A stretch of DNA of 64,000 nt. Origin: Rusavskia elegans (lineage: Eukaryota > Ascomycota > Lecanoromycetes > Teloschistales > Teloschistaceae). A program made the translations under genes and the position numbers. Positions 1 through 13,726 of this stretch are shown piece by piece. The stretch spans positions 220,957 through 284,956 of the forward strand of contig SAUG01000103.1 in the NCBI GenBank assembly GCA_011316305.1, given 5' to 3'. The notes under the pieces were generated by a model, which ran no database searches, had not been told where the DNA came from, and saw only the letters and a list, made by a program, of their open reading frames with translations. Each line of letters opens with the position of its first letter. Within the stretch, counting starts at the first letter, position 1.

Positions 1-11
1 GTAGTTATTTA

Positions 12-170
12 TAGACTGACCATTTCGAACCAAAGTGGCGATCGACTTCGCGATAAACGTGGCTAACGCGTCTAAATTATTAGTTTAAGTTAATTTCCTT
101 CCTAATACGGTTAGAAAGTCGAACCCGGGACACGAACCCGAGTTCGAAATTCGATAAAACGGCCAGTCTA
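12..170. mobile_element. hAT-like miniature element, 159 bp
   Basis: The terminal inverted repeats are TAGACTGACC at the left and GGCCAGTCTA at the right. They are flanked by a perfect 8-bp direct repeat, gttattta (4-11 and 171-178). The element is far too short to encode a transposase and would have been mobilised in trans. It is inserted in the LTR-like repeat; the paralogous site near 9,230 is empty. Confidence 0.85.
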
Positions 171-460
171 GTTATTTATATAGCAAAGAATTTTCGCAGT
201 TAAAAATTAATTAAAATTTATAGCGCAGTTGATCGTTTTTCTTCTATTATATTCTCTATTTAATTACTATTCCTTTTCTATAATTCTTTTATACTACTTC
301 GAAATATATACGATTATAAGCTACTAATATAATTTTCAAAACTATATATCAGGCAGTAATACTATCTTTTACTCTTGTTACTTTATCTTCGTCTATAGTC
401 GTATCCAAATCCAGACGGCCTATTAATTTATCTAGATATTCGAAGACTACTAGTTTAACT

Positions 461-819
461 TAGACTGGCCGGTCCGGATCGGATTCCCGTCGAACCGTCG
501 AGTATCCGACCTGTTTTTAGTAACCCGATTCGGATCCGACCCGATTATATTATATATTTAATATATTACTATTTTAATATTTTAATAAAGGTAATATATC
601 TAGATAATATATTTAGTTCTACTATAGACTTTCTAGCTAGCGTAGTTAATTAAATAGAATTTTTTTAGTAAAGTCGTATAAAAGTTATACTAGCTTTATA
701 CTTTTATACTAGTATTTAGCGTTTTTTCGGATTAGGTCGGATTAATTAACTCGGGTTTAAAATCCGGCCGGATCGGATTAGTTAATCCGGGTTCGAAACC
801 CGATCCGACGGCCAGTCTA
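461..819. mobile_element. hAT-like non-autonomous element, 359 bp
   Basis: It begins TAGACTGGCCGG and ends GGCCAGTCTA, with a perfect 8-bp target duplication gtttaact (453-460 and 820-827). The interior is an AT-rich remnant between two GC-richer ends made of cgg/ccg motifs typical of the whole family. The empty site is visible in the sister repeat near 9,565-9,600, which differs only by a 12-bp tandem unit. Confidence 0.88.
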
Positions 820-1412
820 GTTTAACTACTAGTTTAAATTTCTATTCGGATTCTAGTAGGATAAAAGCTCCTATTAAAAATCTAATACGGTCGCTAAAAC
901 TATATAATTCTAACGGATTCGGAATATAAAATTTTAACGTCGTATTTAAAACTATCGGATTCTAGGATTCGAAGTCTATTATAGTAGACAGACTAGCGAG
1001 AACTCGGTCGACGTTATCGAGTAGCTCGAATTCGGCGATTTTAAATTCTATGTCTTTATATTAGAAAGATATAATTATAGTTATAGTATTAGTATAGATT
1101 CTATATATATCAATCTATATCTTGAATTATTACGGAAAATATTTACGTTAGATACGATAGTAGATATTGGTAAAAAAAGACGAAGAAAAAACGACTGTAA
1201 GGTATATATATATACGAAAATTCTACTAATATTTTAAATAAACTTTAGAAATTTATACCACGAGCGTATTACGGAATAGATTCGAGTTAATTTTATATAA
1301 TTCTTTAGTTTAAATTAATTAGACTGGAGTATTAGTTCTTATACCGTATATCTAACGCTAGCGTACCAATATTGAATTATTCACGGAACCGACGGTTGAT
1401 CGGGTATCAAAA

Positions 1413-4400
1413 AAATATACAAAATATTATAATATTAAAATTTTAAATTTTAAATAATAGTTAAAAGTTTTAACTACGGTTATTTATTGGAGATATATTA
1501 ATATTCTATAAACACTTTCCTACGCCTAATAATTTATTAATTTTATAATAAAAAAAAAATAAAATAATGTATCTAAAGATAATAAAAATTCTAAAAAATT
1601 ATAAATTATTAATAGTCGCGTTAAATAATTCTATAATATTTATAATATAAAAGTTTTTTTGAAAAATGAATAATTATATCTAAATTTAGAAAAATACGAT
1701 TTTATAATATAATTTTACTTAATCTATTTCGATATCCGTTAATATAATACCTTATAGTCTATATTAATTATTACTAGAGACATTTGATTTTTTTTACCGA
1801 ATTTAAAATAGTATAATACTAAATATTATAATATCGAAAATCAAAAATTTAATAATATTTATAATGAAAAATAAAGATTATATTTAAATAATTTTACTAT
1901 AGAATTTATATTATACTAGAATTAAATCTAAGTTAGAAATCATTGATCGTTTATTTATAGAATAGAGATTATTTTTAATTTAAAATAAAATAAAATGATT
2001 TTTTAAAGTAAACAATTTTATATATATACAATTTAAATATTCGAATTTCGATTTTAATCTTTTACGATTTAATACTAGAGGCGTTAAAACGATTAGATTA
2101 CGTTATTATTTAATATTTAAATATTTTATCGAAGATTTAAACTAAACTTTATTTAGAGAAATCTTGATCTATTTAAATTTTTAAATTCAATTCTAGTTCG
2201 ATCGATTTATACGAATACGAAACGATCTATTATATAATTCCTCTATATAAACTTTATATAAAACTCGATTTAATCGATAGAAATATAAATATATTTTTTT
2301 TATAGAAAAAATTTAATATTTACGAATAAAACGAATATATAATCGATTTTTAATCGAAAATAATTTCTAAAACTAAATCTATATAGAATATATTATAAAA
2401 TAAATCTATTTTTATTTAGAAAAGTTAATATAATACGTTTAAAAAAGAAATATATCCGTCTATTAAATAATTTCGTCGGATTTTCTATTTTATTAATAAA
2501 AAAGCAAATAGTAGTTTATAACTAAATATTAATTACTAAAGATATAATATAATTATAATTAAAAATCCAAATTTTTGATTTCTTTTAATCGAATAATTAA
2601 ATCGATTCGTATATATATAACGGTACACTAAAAATAATAATCGAAATATTTAATTTAATATTTATATTAAAAAAAAAAATTTTGTATTATATATTTAATC
2701 TTTTCTAAAAAACTTTTTTTTAAAAATATATTAAATTTTTATATATATATATTTTTTTTGCTTATTAATATTATATACGGTAACGATTATTATATTTATA
2801 TATAAAAAAATTTCTAAAACTAAAAATATATAGTTTATTAGATAAAATTTATAGCGTAGTAAATTATATTAACTATTTTCTTTTTTATTTAATTATAAAT
2901 TTTCTACTATTCTTTCTTCGACGTTATAAATATTTATAAATATTTAATATTTCCGCTATATCTATCTACTATACTATAAAATTACTATCTATAATCGTCT
3001 TTTCGGCTATATTTATTATAAAACCTATATCTAATTATTCTATTAAACTATTAAAATACTTTTTAGCCTATATAGTTTTAAAAGGGTCGCTAGCTATAAA
3101 AATATCGCTAGCTTTGAAAAGGTCGCTAGCTAGTATACTAGTTATTATAGCTAAAAGTTTTACTCGGTCGATTAAAATAAAAAGATATAGAAAAGTCGAA
3201 TAGCGCGTTTTAAAAGCGGTAAAAAAAATTTTTATTAAAATTAAAATAGATTATTCTAGCTATAATAATATAGTCGACGTTTTTAAAAGTAGATATAGTT
3301 ATTACGAATATACTACTGTCTAGTTTAGCTGCGGTATAGCTATTATAAAAATATATACGTACGTAAAAGATACTAGATATTATAGAGTTTATATTACTAG
3401 TAAAAGAAAAAAAAGCGATAACTACGAAATATATTTATCTATAAAAATTTCTATATTAAATTATCGGTAAAATAATACGTTATATTACTAAATAAAATTA
3501 AAGTTAAAATATAAAAAACCGTTATTTATATTAATTAAACTAAGATATAAATTCTACTACTATATATTCGATACTAGTATACTAACGTTTAATTTACTTA
3601 CCGAACTATTTATTTATCGGGTATTAAAATTAAAATAATTTAACTAAATTATATATTTAATAAAACTAGTACGACTATCGATTATTAATTAATATCTTTT
3701 AACTTTATTAATACGTCTACGAATAAGATAAAATATTATTATAATAATTTTTATATAATTTATTTTAACGATATCTAAAAATATTTATAGACGAGAAAAG
3801 CCTATTATATATATAAATATAAAGTATTAAAAACGTAATTTATCTATCGATTATATAAAAACTTTTAAAAAATATATTTAATCGAATAGAGATTTTATTT
3901 CTAGAATTAAATATCGAAAAAAAAGATATTTAAATAAAATAATCGAAATTTAAAATATTAGTAGATTAATTTACGTTTTTTAATACGAATAATATTTTAG
4001 AATTTTTAGATTTTATAGGATTTTACCGAAAATTTATTTAAGGATTTTTTTATATTATAGCTTCTTTAATCGATTTTTTTAAAAAAGAAAAGAAAAATAG
4101 TTATAAGATTCTATTAGAATAATATATAAATATATAGAAATCTTTTAATCAATTTAAATATTTTTATAATAAAATATTTCGATTATAGAATTAAAATTTA
4201 TATAAAAACTAATATATCTAATCGAAACGTTAATAGAATCTTTAACTAGTTATATAAAAGTAAATAGTAGAATTTTACGATATTTACTAACTATAAATTT
4301 AAAGATATAATGATTTATTAGATATAATTAATAAAAATTAATATATAATTTTTAGTAGCTTTAATAAATTTGAAATACTATTTATAAAATAGAAAGAAAT

Positions 4401-5004
4401 CTATTTAAATATTTTTAGATTAGAAAAATGTTTATTATTTTATATCGATTAAAGATTTTAATTCGAAATAAATTTAATAGATTTAAAAATTTCGTATTCG
4501 ATTTCTATATTTAAAAACGAAAAAATAAATAGTTTTCTACTAATAGTTTTTTTTAGACGGCTAAATATTATAAACTCGAGCGAAAGCGAAAATAATAATA
4601 ATTTTATTTATCTATTTTTTAGAATAAACTTCGTATACGTGAATTTTAATTAAAAATATAAAAAACTATTTATATTTTAGTATATATTTCATTAGCTACT
4701 ATGGTTAATAGTATAAAATAAAAAAAAAATTCAGATAGTAATATTAAACCTTATAATCTTTAATATAAAAGATTTTTAAAAACGAAAAATTATTTTAAAA
4801 TAAAATTAAATCTATTATAGATTAATTTTTAAAATTATAAACTAATAGCAACTTTATAATTAATAAAAGTTAGAAAATGAAATTTTTAAACTATAAAAAT
4901 AAACTCGCGAGAATATATTAGATAACTACTTTTTTTACGAAAAAATTATAGTTTAAATTTAAAAAATCTATTTATTTAAGAGAAATTTTTATAAATGAAT
5001 TATA
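1413..5004 (+). mobile_element. Ty3/gypsy remnant, copy C (RT and RNase H)
   Basis: Decayed coding sequence. Around 2,440-2,650 the N-terminal part of reverse transcriptase is readable (a LIKK-like motif, then an ITIKN-like motif). It resumes at about 3,660 with the NAP-type motif and a degenerate catalytic motif reading YFND instead of YLDD. RNase H-like sequence follows to about 4,600. The copy is split by an LTR-like insertion (about 2,655-3,655). All frames are broken by stops explainable by C-to-T or G-to-A change. No intact protein remains. Confidence 0.65.
2655..3655 (+). repeat. LTR-like repeat inserted in reverse transcriptase of copy C
   Basis: It aligns with the lightly mutated copy at 23,005-23,990 and with 62,300-63,340. 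The RT reading frame of the host element continues on its far side, so this is an insertion, probably a solo LTR. Boundaries are approximate. Confidence 0.55.
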
Positions 5005-7432
5005 ACGATCTATAAAGCTAAAAGGATTTACTATACTATAAGGCGGCTACTAAACCTTTCGGGTACTAAACGTACTAGTAGCTAGGAGCTCTAATAAAAT
5101 AAAAACTCTCTATAAAGAAGGTTTTCCTCGCTATTAATTAGTTCTACTATCTAATCGATTTAATCCTTATATCTATCTATTATATAGTCTCTTAAATATA
5201 GTCTAGGCTTTATAGTTCTAATTAATCCGAAATATCGATATTATCTAATAGTAAAAATACCTCTAAAAGAAATAATAACGCGTAGTAATATTCGTAAATC
5301 TAGAAAATAATAATTAAATTCCTCTAGTACTATTATCGGTTATACGAACTAAATTAATACTATTAATAATATCGAATAAATCGATAAACTATCGAGTACT
5401 ATCTAATAATAGTAATAAATTCTATAAAATAATCCGGGGATTAATAATATACTAGAAAATTATATCGAACTTCTAAATTTATTAAACTAAATCTAATTTC
5501 CTTATAATAACTAGAAGAATCGTTAAAGATATAACTTTTAAAAGCGAAAATTCGCGAAATAAAGCTCGAACGAGATTTTAAATATATAAAATATAAAAAG
5601 TTTATAGGATACTATCGCCTTTATAATAACGACGGATTTTAAAAAGAATTTAGAAAAAGAAAAATAAAGATTCTAATACCCGAAAAATAAGATTTTAATA
5701 ATTATAATTCGCTTTTTACTTAAATCGATAATTATAAATATTTCTTCTATTAATAGAAATCCGAATATAATAGTAATAATATAAAGATTATATTAGCTAA
5801 TCGGCTAATAGTTATAAATAAAAAGCTATTATAGAAGACCTATTAAAAGGATATTATATAATTAAATATAACGATAATTTAGAAAATATTCTATAAATAT
5901 CTAAAGAATCTTATTAATAATTCTATAATTCGAAAAATCGATTTCGAAGGTATATTTAAAGATACGAAATAAAAAGATTAGTAAATCGTCTCGAAGTTTA
6001 AAAAAATATCTTATTTGCCTATAGAAAAAGCTCGATATTCTACTAAATAAAAAGAAATAAATATATAATCCATAAACTAAAGTTCGGAAATATATTCGGG
6101 ATAAAGTTTTTAGTTAAAGCGATAAAAATTATATTATAAATTATTAAAGTTTTCTAAAATAGTATATCGGAATCGAATATTTTCTATATACTATTAGTTA
6201 ACTTAAAATTAACTTAAAAGATAAACCGAAAAATAATAAATTAAGAGATAATAGCTAATTTTATAGCGAAAGCGATAGTAATAATAATTAGAGCCGAAAA
6301 AACTAAAGCCGAAACGAATAAAAAAGTAGAAATAAAAGAAATTATAATATAAAAGGCGGTAGAAATCCGAATAGAATTTAGATCGATATTTTAATTTTAT
6401 TTAAAATAATAGAAAAAGACGCTATCTATTATATCTATAACTAAAAGAAATATAAATTAAATAATTCTATTTATTCTAAATACGCCGAAAATTAAAAAAA
6501 GCGAAATAAAAGTTTATAATTAGAAAAAGTAAAAATCTAATATATACTACTAGCGTATTAGATTATAAATAATAGCGAAAGTATTCTACTATAATTACTT
6601 TCTAGATATATATCGATACCTTAAAAGAATACTTCTATATCTAATATTTTATCGATTTTAAAATTAAAAGGAATTTTATTTTATAGTAATAGATTAAATA
6701 AAATAATATATCTAAAGGCGATAATATTTCTAATAATATCTAAATTGTCGATAGTCGCGTTATATATTTTTCTAGAATTTATAAAATAAAAGTTAGTTTA
6801 GAAAACCGAAAAAAAGTCTATAAAAATTAGTAAATTAAATTCTATAGTATCGATATACGAGGTTATAATATAATTTTTAGTTACTTTTAATTCTACGAAG
6901 CCGATCCCGATATCTAATAATATAATAATATTTAAATATATTATTATTAGAAGAAATAGAGTCTTTTTATAAATTTATAGTAGTATAATATTAAAATTTA
7001 TAATACTAAAGAGTTTATAAATTTAGTAACCTTTATAATCGAAAATAAAAGATATATCTATATTACTTTATTCTATAAATTATATTCCATTAGATTAAAA
7101 TCTATTTTTTAGTATATAGACGGTTTAGCTACGAGGTATAGTTCTATAATATTCTAGAATAAAACGGAATTGTTTTTTAAAATTATAGATTTTATAGACG
7201 TATTTTATAAAGTTTTATCGAATAGATTAAATATCTATAAATAAACTAAATACGTAATCGATTTTAAATCTAAAAATATTTCTAAAACGGATTCTATATA
7301 TAATATATTATTAAATAAATTTATAGCTATTCGGGAATATCTTTCTAGTATATTAGAAAAGAGATGGATCTATCTATTAAATAGTTCTACCGGATTTTTT
7401 ATCTTATTTATAAAGAAACCGGACGGTAGCTT

Positions 7433-8241
7433 TAGACTAGCTATCGAATCGGGTTTCGAATCTAGATTAGCTAATCTGATCCGATTTGAATCAGATTACG
7501 ATTAAATTTAACCTAATTTAAATTAGATCGAATTTTTCTATAGTTCGATTCGATTCGAATCTAGGTTAGAATCGGGTATTCGGATTCGATTTACTAAAAC
7601 GCTAAAATTATATATAAAAATATAATTTTAATATTAAAATATAATTCTATTTATATATTATACTATCTATAAATCCTAATTATATTCTAATAATAAAATA
7701 AAGATTTCAGATATTCCTAATATTAATATATTCTAATATTAATATATTCTAATATTAATATATTCTAATATTAATATATACTATTTATTGTTATCTATTA
7801 AATAGTTAATACTATTTATATTATTATTCAGTATCTATATATCTATATTATCTTTCTATATTACTATTAATTAAAAGTTTTAGAAAAGAGATATAAATCT
7901 ATAGAATTATTTAGAAAAATATAATACTATTTATATAGTACCGGTATATAAGTTAATATTTAACGATAACCGTTATATAAACTAGTATTAAATAGAATAT
8001 ATTACTATTTTATATAATCTATAATTACTTTCGTATTTAACTATTAAATATAATTATAAATATAAATAGATCGGGGTTTTAGATCGGGTTTTTAAATTAA
8101 AGTCTATAACCCGATCTAAAAATCGGGTTAGAATCTTTAATCCGACCTAATTGTTTAGTAGGTCGAACCCGGATCGGATTATTAAAATCGAGTCGAATAT
8201 CCGATAGTTCGACGGAAATTCGATTCGAACCGACTAGTTTA
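7433..8241. mobile_element. hAT-like element, 809 bp, inside reverse transcriptase
   Basis: The ends match the family TIR after RIP (TAGACTAGC at the left, GACTAGTTTA at the right). The flanking octamers are ggtagctt and gatagcct, identical except for G/A and T/C differences that RIP would cause. Removing the element and one octamer restores the RT frame across the KKPDGS...YIDY region. Inside, at about 7,726-7,785, lies a four-fold tandem repeat of a 16-bp AT unit. Confidence 0.85.
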
Positions 8242-9119
8242 GATAGCCTACAACTTTATATCGACTACTAGAAACTTAATATAATTATAATTAAAAATCA
8301 ATATCTATTATTTTTTTTATTCGAAATACTAGATCGATTTATATATACGCGATAATATATTAAAACTAATATTTAAAAGATTAATTATCGTATTTATATT
8401 AAAAAAGATAATAAATAGACTATAGCTTTTTATATTCGATATAGCTAATAGAAATATTAGATAATACCTTTTAGTTTTATTAACGCGTCTATAACATTCT
8501 AGTTTTATATTAATAATATTTTAAAACTTTATTTTAACGATTTTTATATAGTTTATTTTAATAATATTCTAATTTATTTATAGATAAAAGAAAAATATTA
8601 GATATATATTTATAAAATATTAAAAGTTCTATTCGCCTATTAACTATATATAAAACTTTCGAAATATATATTTAATCGAATAGAAATTATATTTCTAGAA
8701 TTTATTATCGGAAAAAAAGGTATATAAATAAAATAGGTAAAAATTAAAATAATAGTAAATTAATTTACGTTTTAAAATATAAAAAATATTTTAATATTTC
8801 TAGACTTTATAGAGTTTTATAGATATTTTATTAAAAAGTTTTTTTAGTTTATAGTTTTTCTAATAGATTAATAAAAGAAACAAAAAAAAGTATTCTAAAA
8901 AGTTTTTTTAAATAGTCTATAAACGCGTAGAAAGCTTTTAATAATTTTAAACGTATTTTTATAAAACTTTCTATTTTAAAATATTTCGATTAGAAAGTTA
9001 AAATTTATATAGAAACCGATATATTAAATCGAGATATTAGGAGAATATTAAACTAGCTATATAAAAATAAATAATGGTATTCTATTATTTTTATAAACTA
9101 TAATTTTGAAATTATAGAA

Positions 9120-10190
9120 ATCCGTTAGAATATATATAATAAGATATTATATTTTTTTATAAAGTTTCTATCCGGAGTTATAATTGAATTATGATATATA
9201 TACGTTTTATTACCGTAGTTTTCGTATAGTAATAATAGTTATTATTTATATAGTAAAGATTTTTCGCAGTTAAAAGCAGTTAACTAAAGTTTATAGTATT
9301 AATTATTTTTATTCTATTATATCCTCTATTTAATTACTATTCCTCCTTTATATAAATATATCTCTTATTATTTATAGTCTTTTACGCAGTTTCCCTTATA
9401 CTATTTCGAAATACGTACGATTATAAGCTACTAATATAGCTTCTAGAACTATCTACTAGACGATAATACTATCTTTTATTTTTATTACTTTATCCTCGTC
9501 TATAGTTATACCCGAATCTAGACGGCCTACTAATCTATCTAGATATTCGACGACTACTAGTTTAATTATTAGTTTAACTACTAGTTTAGTTTTCTACTCG
9601 AATTCTAATAGAATAAAGGCTTCTACTAGAAATCTAATATAGTCGCTAAAACTATATAACTCCGACGAATTCGGAATATAAAGCTTTAATATTATATTTA
9701 AAACTACCGGATTCTAGAATTCGAAGTCTATTATAGTAGATAGACTAGCGAGAACTCGGTCGATATAATTAAATAGCTCGAATTCGGCAGTTTTAAACTC
9801 TATTTTTTTTAAATTAGAAAGATATAATTATAGTTATAGTATTAGTAGAAACTCTATATATATTAGCTTATAGTTTAGACTATAACGGAAAATATATATA
9901 TTAGAAATAATAGTAGATACTAGTAAAAGAAAATAAAAAAGAAGCGACTATAAAATATATATATATACGAAAATTCTGCTATATTATATTTTAAATAAAC
10001 TATAGAAAAATATACTATAAACGTATTATAGAATAAATTAGAATTTATTTTATATAGTTTTTTAATTTAAGTTAATTAAACTAGAATACTAGTTTTTATA
10101 TCGGATATCTAACGCTAGCGTACTAATATTAAAGTAAATTATTTACAGAACCGATAGTTAACCGGATATTAAATAAATAAATAAAATAAT
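9120..10190 (+). repeat. LTR-like repeat inserted in RNase H of the chromovirus
   Basis: It is the sister copy of 1-1,412. The RNase H frame of the host element ends near 9,115 and resumes near 10,195, so this is a later insertion, most simply a solo LTR. It lacks the two hAT-like elements present in copy 1 and so supplies their empty sites. The start shares an aagtttctatccgg-like segment with the 23-kb repeat. Ends are approximate. Confidence 0.6.
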
Positions 10191-11188
10191 ATAATAAAAA
10201 ATTATATATAATCGTTTATTATTTTAAAATTTAGAAATATTATTTATAAAATAGTAAAAAACTTTATTATATATTTTTAGATTATAAAAATCTTCGTTAT
10301 TTTATATTAATTAAAATTTTTAGTCCGAAATTAATTTAATAGACTAAAAGATTTATAGTATTTAATTTCTATATTAAATATCGAAAAGATAAATTTAATT
10401 CTACTGATAATTTTTCTAAACGGCTAGATATTATAAAATCGAATAGAAGCGAAAATAATAATAATTTCTTTCTATTTATTTTTTAGAATAAACTTCGTAT
10501 ACGCGATTTATAACTAGAAATCTAAGAAAATACTAGTATTCCGGTAATCGTTAATTTAACTACTTTATTTAAAAATATAAAATTAGATATATTTTTAAAT
10601 ATTTATACTAGAATTTTATATTTTCTAATATAAAAGATTTTTAAAAATAAATAATTATATTTAGATAAATCCGAGCCTATAGTAATCTAGCTTGCGAAAC
10701 AATAATCTAACAGTAACTTTATAATTAATAAAAATGAAAAAAAAATTCTAAACTATTTAAATAAACTCGCTAGAATAAATTAAAAGACGGTCTTTTTTAT
10801 AAAAGGCCTATAGTTTATATTTCTAAAGATTTATTTACTAGAAAAGGATTATTATATATAAATTATAATAATTTATCCGTAGATTATTTTACTACTAAAT
10901 AGATTTTAAATTTAATTAATTATAAATATTATTAGCCGGAAATAGATAAAAAAAAATTAAAAATTATATTTATATATATTCTATTTACTAAAAGATATAT
11001 ATCTATTATTATAAACTTTATAGAAAGTTTAATCTACTTCTATCTAGAAACGAAAATCTATTTTTTTCTATAATAATAGATTTTATTACCGATTATCTAT
11101 CTACGAAGAATCTATATATAGAAAGAATAAATAATACTATCTATATATTTATCGATAAATTAATAAGATATAGAATATATATTATAAT

Positions 11189-13726
11189 TAAACTAGCTAT
11201 TTCGGATCGAATTTCTATCGGTTTTTTAAAAATCCGACCCGACTTTTAGTAAATCGGTTTAATCCGACCCGCTAAACGGTTCGGGTTAGTTTCTAAAATT
11301 AAAACCGAAAATTAGATTAAATAATAAAATAGAAACTAATAGAAATTTTATCCGACCTAATTTATAATTATATTAAATAGTCGAATACTATAGCTTTTAT
11401 AAACGATTACTATTTTAAATATATTACTTTTTTTTTAAATTATTATAATAAATAATTTAAATACTATAAAACAATAATATATTTTATTTAATACTAGCTA
11501 GTATAATAGCTATAGTCTATATTATCTTTTTCTAGAAAAATTCTAGATTATATATATTTTTTCTAAATCTTTTAATTATATAAAATTCGGTTATTAACTA
11601 GTTTATTATTTTCTAACTATATTCTTTATTTTTTTATTAGATTTTAAATAAACTGAAAGTTTTTAATTTAGATAGTAATTCGTTTAGTATAATTTACTAC
11701 TAGATTAATATTTAAGTAATATAAATATTATTATATATAAATAGTAATATAATAAAATAATTTATTTATTTATTAAATAAATTATAATATATATTATTAA
11801 ATCGCTAATATTATATTCTATATTCTAATAATTTCGACCGAATTAACTATTTCTATAGTAATATTTTTAAAGATTTAGTAGTATAATCTAGTAAATAGTA
11901 TTTTTAAAATTAGATTATAGAAATCTTTCTAATAGCGATAGATATTTTGAAAAGTTATAGTACCAGTTTTCTATTTATATTTCTACTAATATATTATTAA
12001 CAAGATTATTTAAAATATATTATTTTAGAATATTATTTTTACTATTATATTAGCGGATCTTTTTTTATCCGATTCTATTATTTCTAGTCTTTTTCAGATT
12101 TCTATAAATCGGTTTTATAATATTTTTATATACTAGAATATCTTTTAGCGCTATTATATAGTTTATTATATTATTTTAATATATTACTAGTTCGATTAAT
12201 ATATACTATAATTATATTTATATAATATAATAAATAAAACGCCGAGTAATATAATATAGTAGATACTATATTAGAAATTTATAGTAATAGTTAATTAATA
12301 AAAAAAAATTCGAAAGTAAAATTTAATTAATTAATATAATTATTAGCTAGACTTCGGCTAAAGTAAATAAATCTATATATTTCTATAGACTTTTAATATA
12401 TTTTACTATATAGTTCTATATACTTTTAGCTATTATTTTATATAAATTCTTTCTAGTATTAATTATACTACTCTACTATATTATTTATACTATTATCTAG
12501 TATCCCGTTATATCTAAATTAAAATTACTATCTATAAAGTTCAAATTAGTTATAAACTATAAATATAATAGAAAGTGGTCGGAATCTAAATATATATTCT
12601 ATAAAAAATAAAATATAGATTATATTACTATATAAAAATATATTTAGAAATTAAAAAAACTAATAGATAGAAAACTATAGATTTAGATATAAAAGTCCTT
12701 TTAAAATAAAATATTAGAAATAAAGAAACGGACTATAGAATTAGTAAATGGCTTTATAATAATATAATAGAATAATATACATTATACTAGATATTAATTT
12801 ATAAATAGTATTATATTATAAAACTAAATTCTGTAATAATGTTCGCTAAAAAGAAATAGAGAAAAATATATTTATAAACTAAATTAAATAAAAATAGAAT
12901 AAAATAATATATTAAAATAATATATTAAATATAAATAGAATTATCTAATTTATAATTATTTATTTCTAATATCTTTTTAAATCTACTATAGCTACTAAAA
13001 ATATAGATATAATAATTTTAACTAAATATATTATTATAATTATTAATTTAATTTAATAATAAATAATCTATTATAATAGTTTTAAAGAATTTAAAACCGC
13101 TAGAATATTAGAATCTCTATAAAAATAGTCGAAGTTTACTAAAGAGTTTAGCTATAGTAGTAATACGGCTAATATAGCTATCGAGTTTTTATCTAAAAAA
13201 AATAAAAATATTGATAATATTATCGAAATTAATAATAAAGATTAGATAGTAGAAAAATATTCTACTAAATAAAATAATTTCATTATTTAAAAATAATTAA
13301 AATTTAGCTAGAAATATTAACTTCAATTAGAATAAAAATAAAAATAAAAATAAAAAAAAATATAGAAAAAAAGGAAGATATAAAAAAAAGATAGAAATAG
13401 AAACTAAAGATAATAAAAATATAAAAAAAATTATAAAATTATCTAATTAATTATTTATATCTAGAAATAATAGATCTAGATAAATATATTACTTTAATAT
13501 ATTATTATATTATTAATAAAAGAATAGATTTTATAATATAGGAAAAAAGGTTTTAGCGATTTTAATAGATTAAATCTAGATTCTCGGGTTCGATTCGAAA
13601 TTAAATCGGTTCGATATTTAAAAAAATCGAAACTAATTCGGTTTAGTATCTAAAAAAATCGAAACCGATTCGGATTAGATCGGTTTTTTTAACTCGGGTT
13701 TAAAATCCGACCCGACGGCCAGTCTA
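11189..13726 (+). mobile_element. Long hAT-like element, 2,538 bp, inside integrase
   Basis: The TIRs are TAAACTAGCTATTTCGG (mutated TAGACTGGC...) and GACGGCCAGTCTA. The perfect 8-bp duplication is attataat (11,181-11,188 and 13,727-13,734). Integrase coding continues on both sides. The length suits an autonomous hAT, and about 2.1 kb of interior is shared, inverted, with 17,041-19,561 and, in part, with 63,344-63,857. I could not recognise transposase motifs with certainty through the RIP damage, so the autonomous role is an inference from size and conservation. Confidence 0.8.

Larger units (their letters stand above)
1..1412 (+). repeat. LTR-like repeat, copy 1 (starts outside the window)
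   Basis: It aligns throughout with 9,165-10,170: shared blocks include the segment around 370-450 versus 9,440-9,550 and the end segment containing gcgtaccaatattgaa. It carries two hAT-like insertions (12-170 and 461-819) that the other copy lacks, so the other copy shows the unoccupied sites. It lies directly upstream of Ty3/gypsy coding remnants, but related copies elsewhere sit inside coding regions, so it may be a solo LTR. Its exact ends are not defined. Confidence 0.55.

Noticed and set aside
453..827. Tc1/mariner-like element with TA duplication
   Set aside because: TA lies at the ends, but treating TA as part of the TIR reveals perfect 8-bp duplications in copy after copy, which fits hAT far better.
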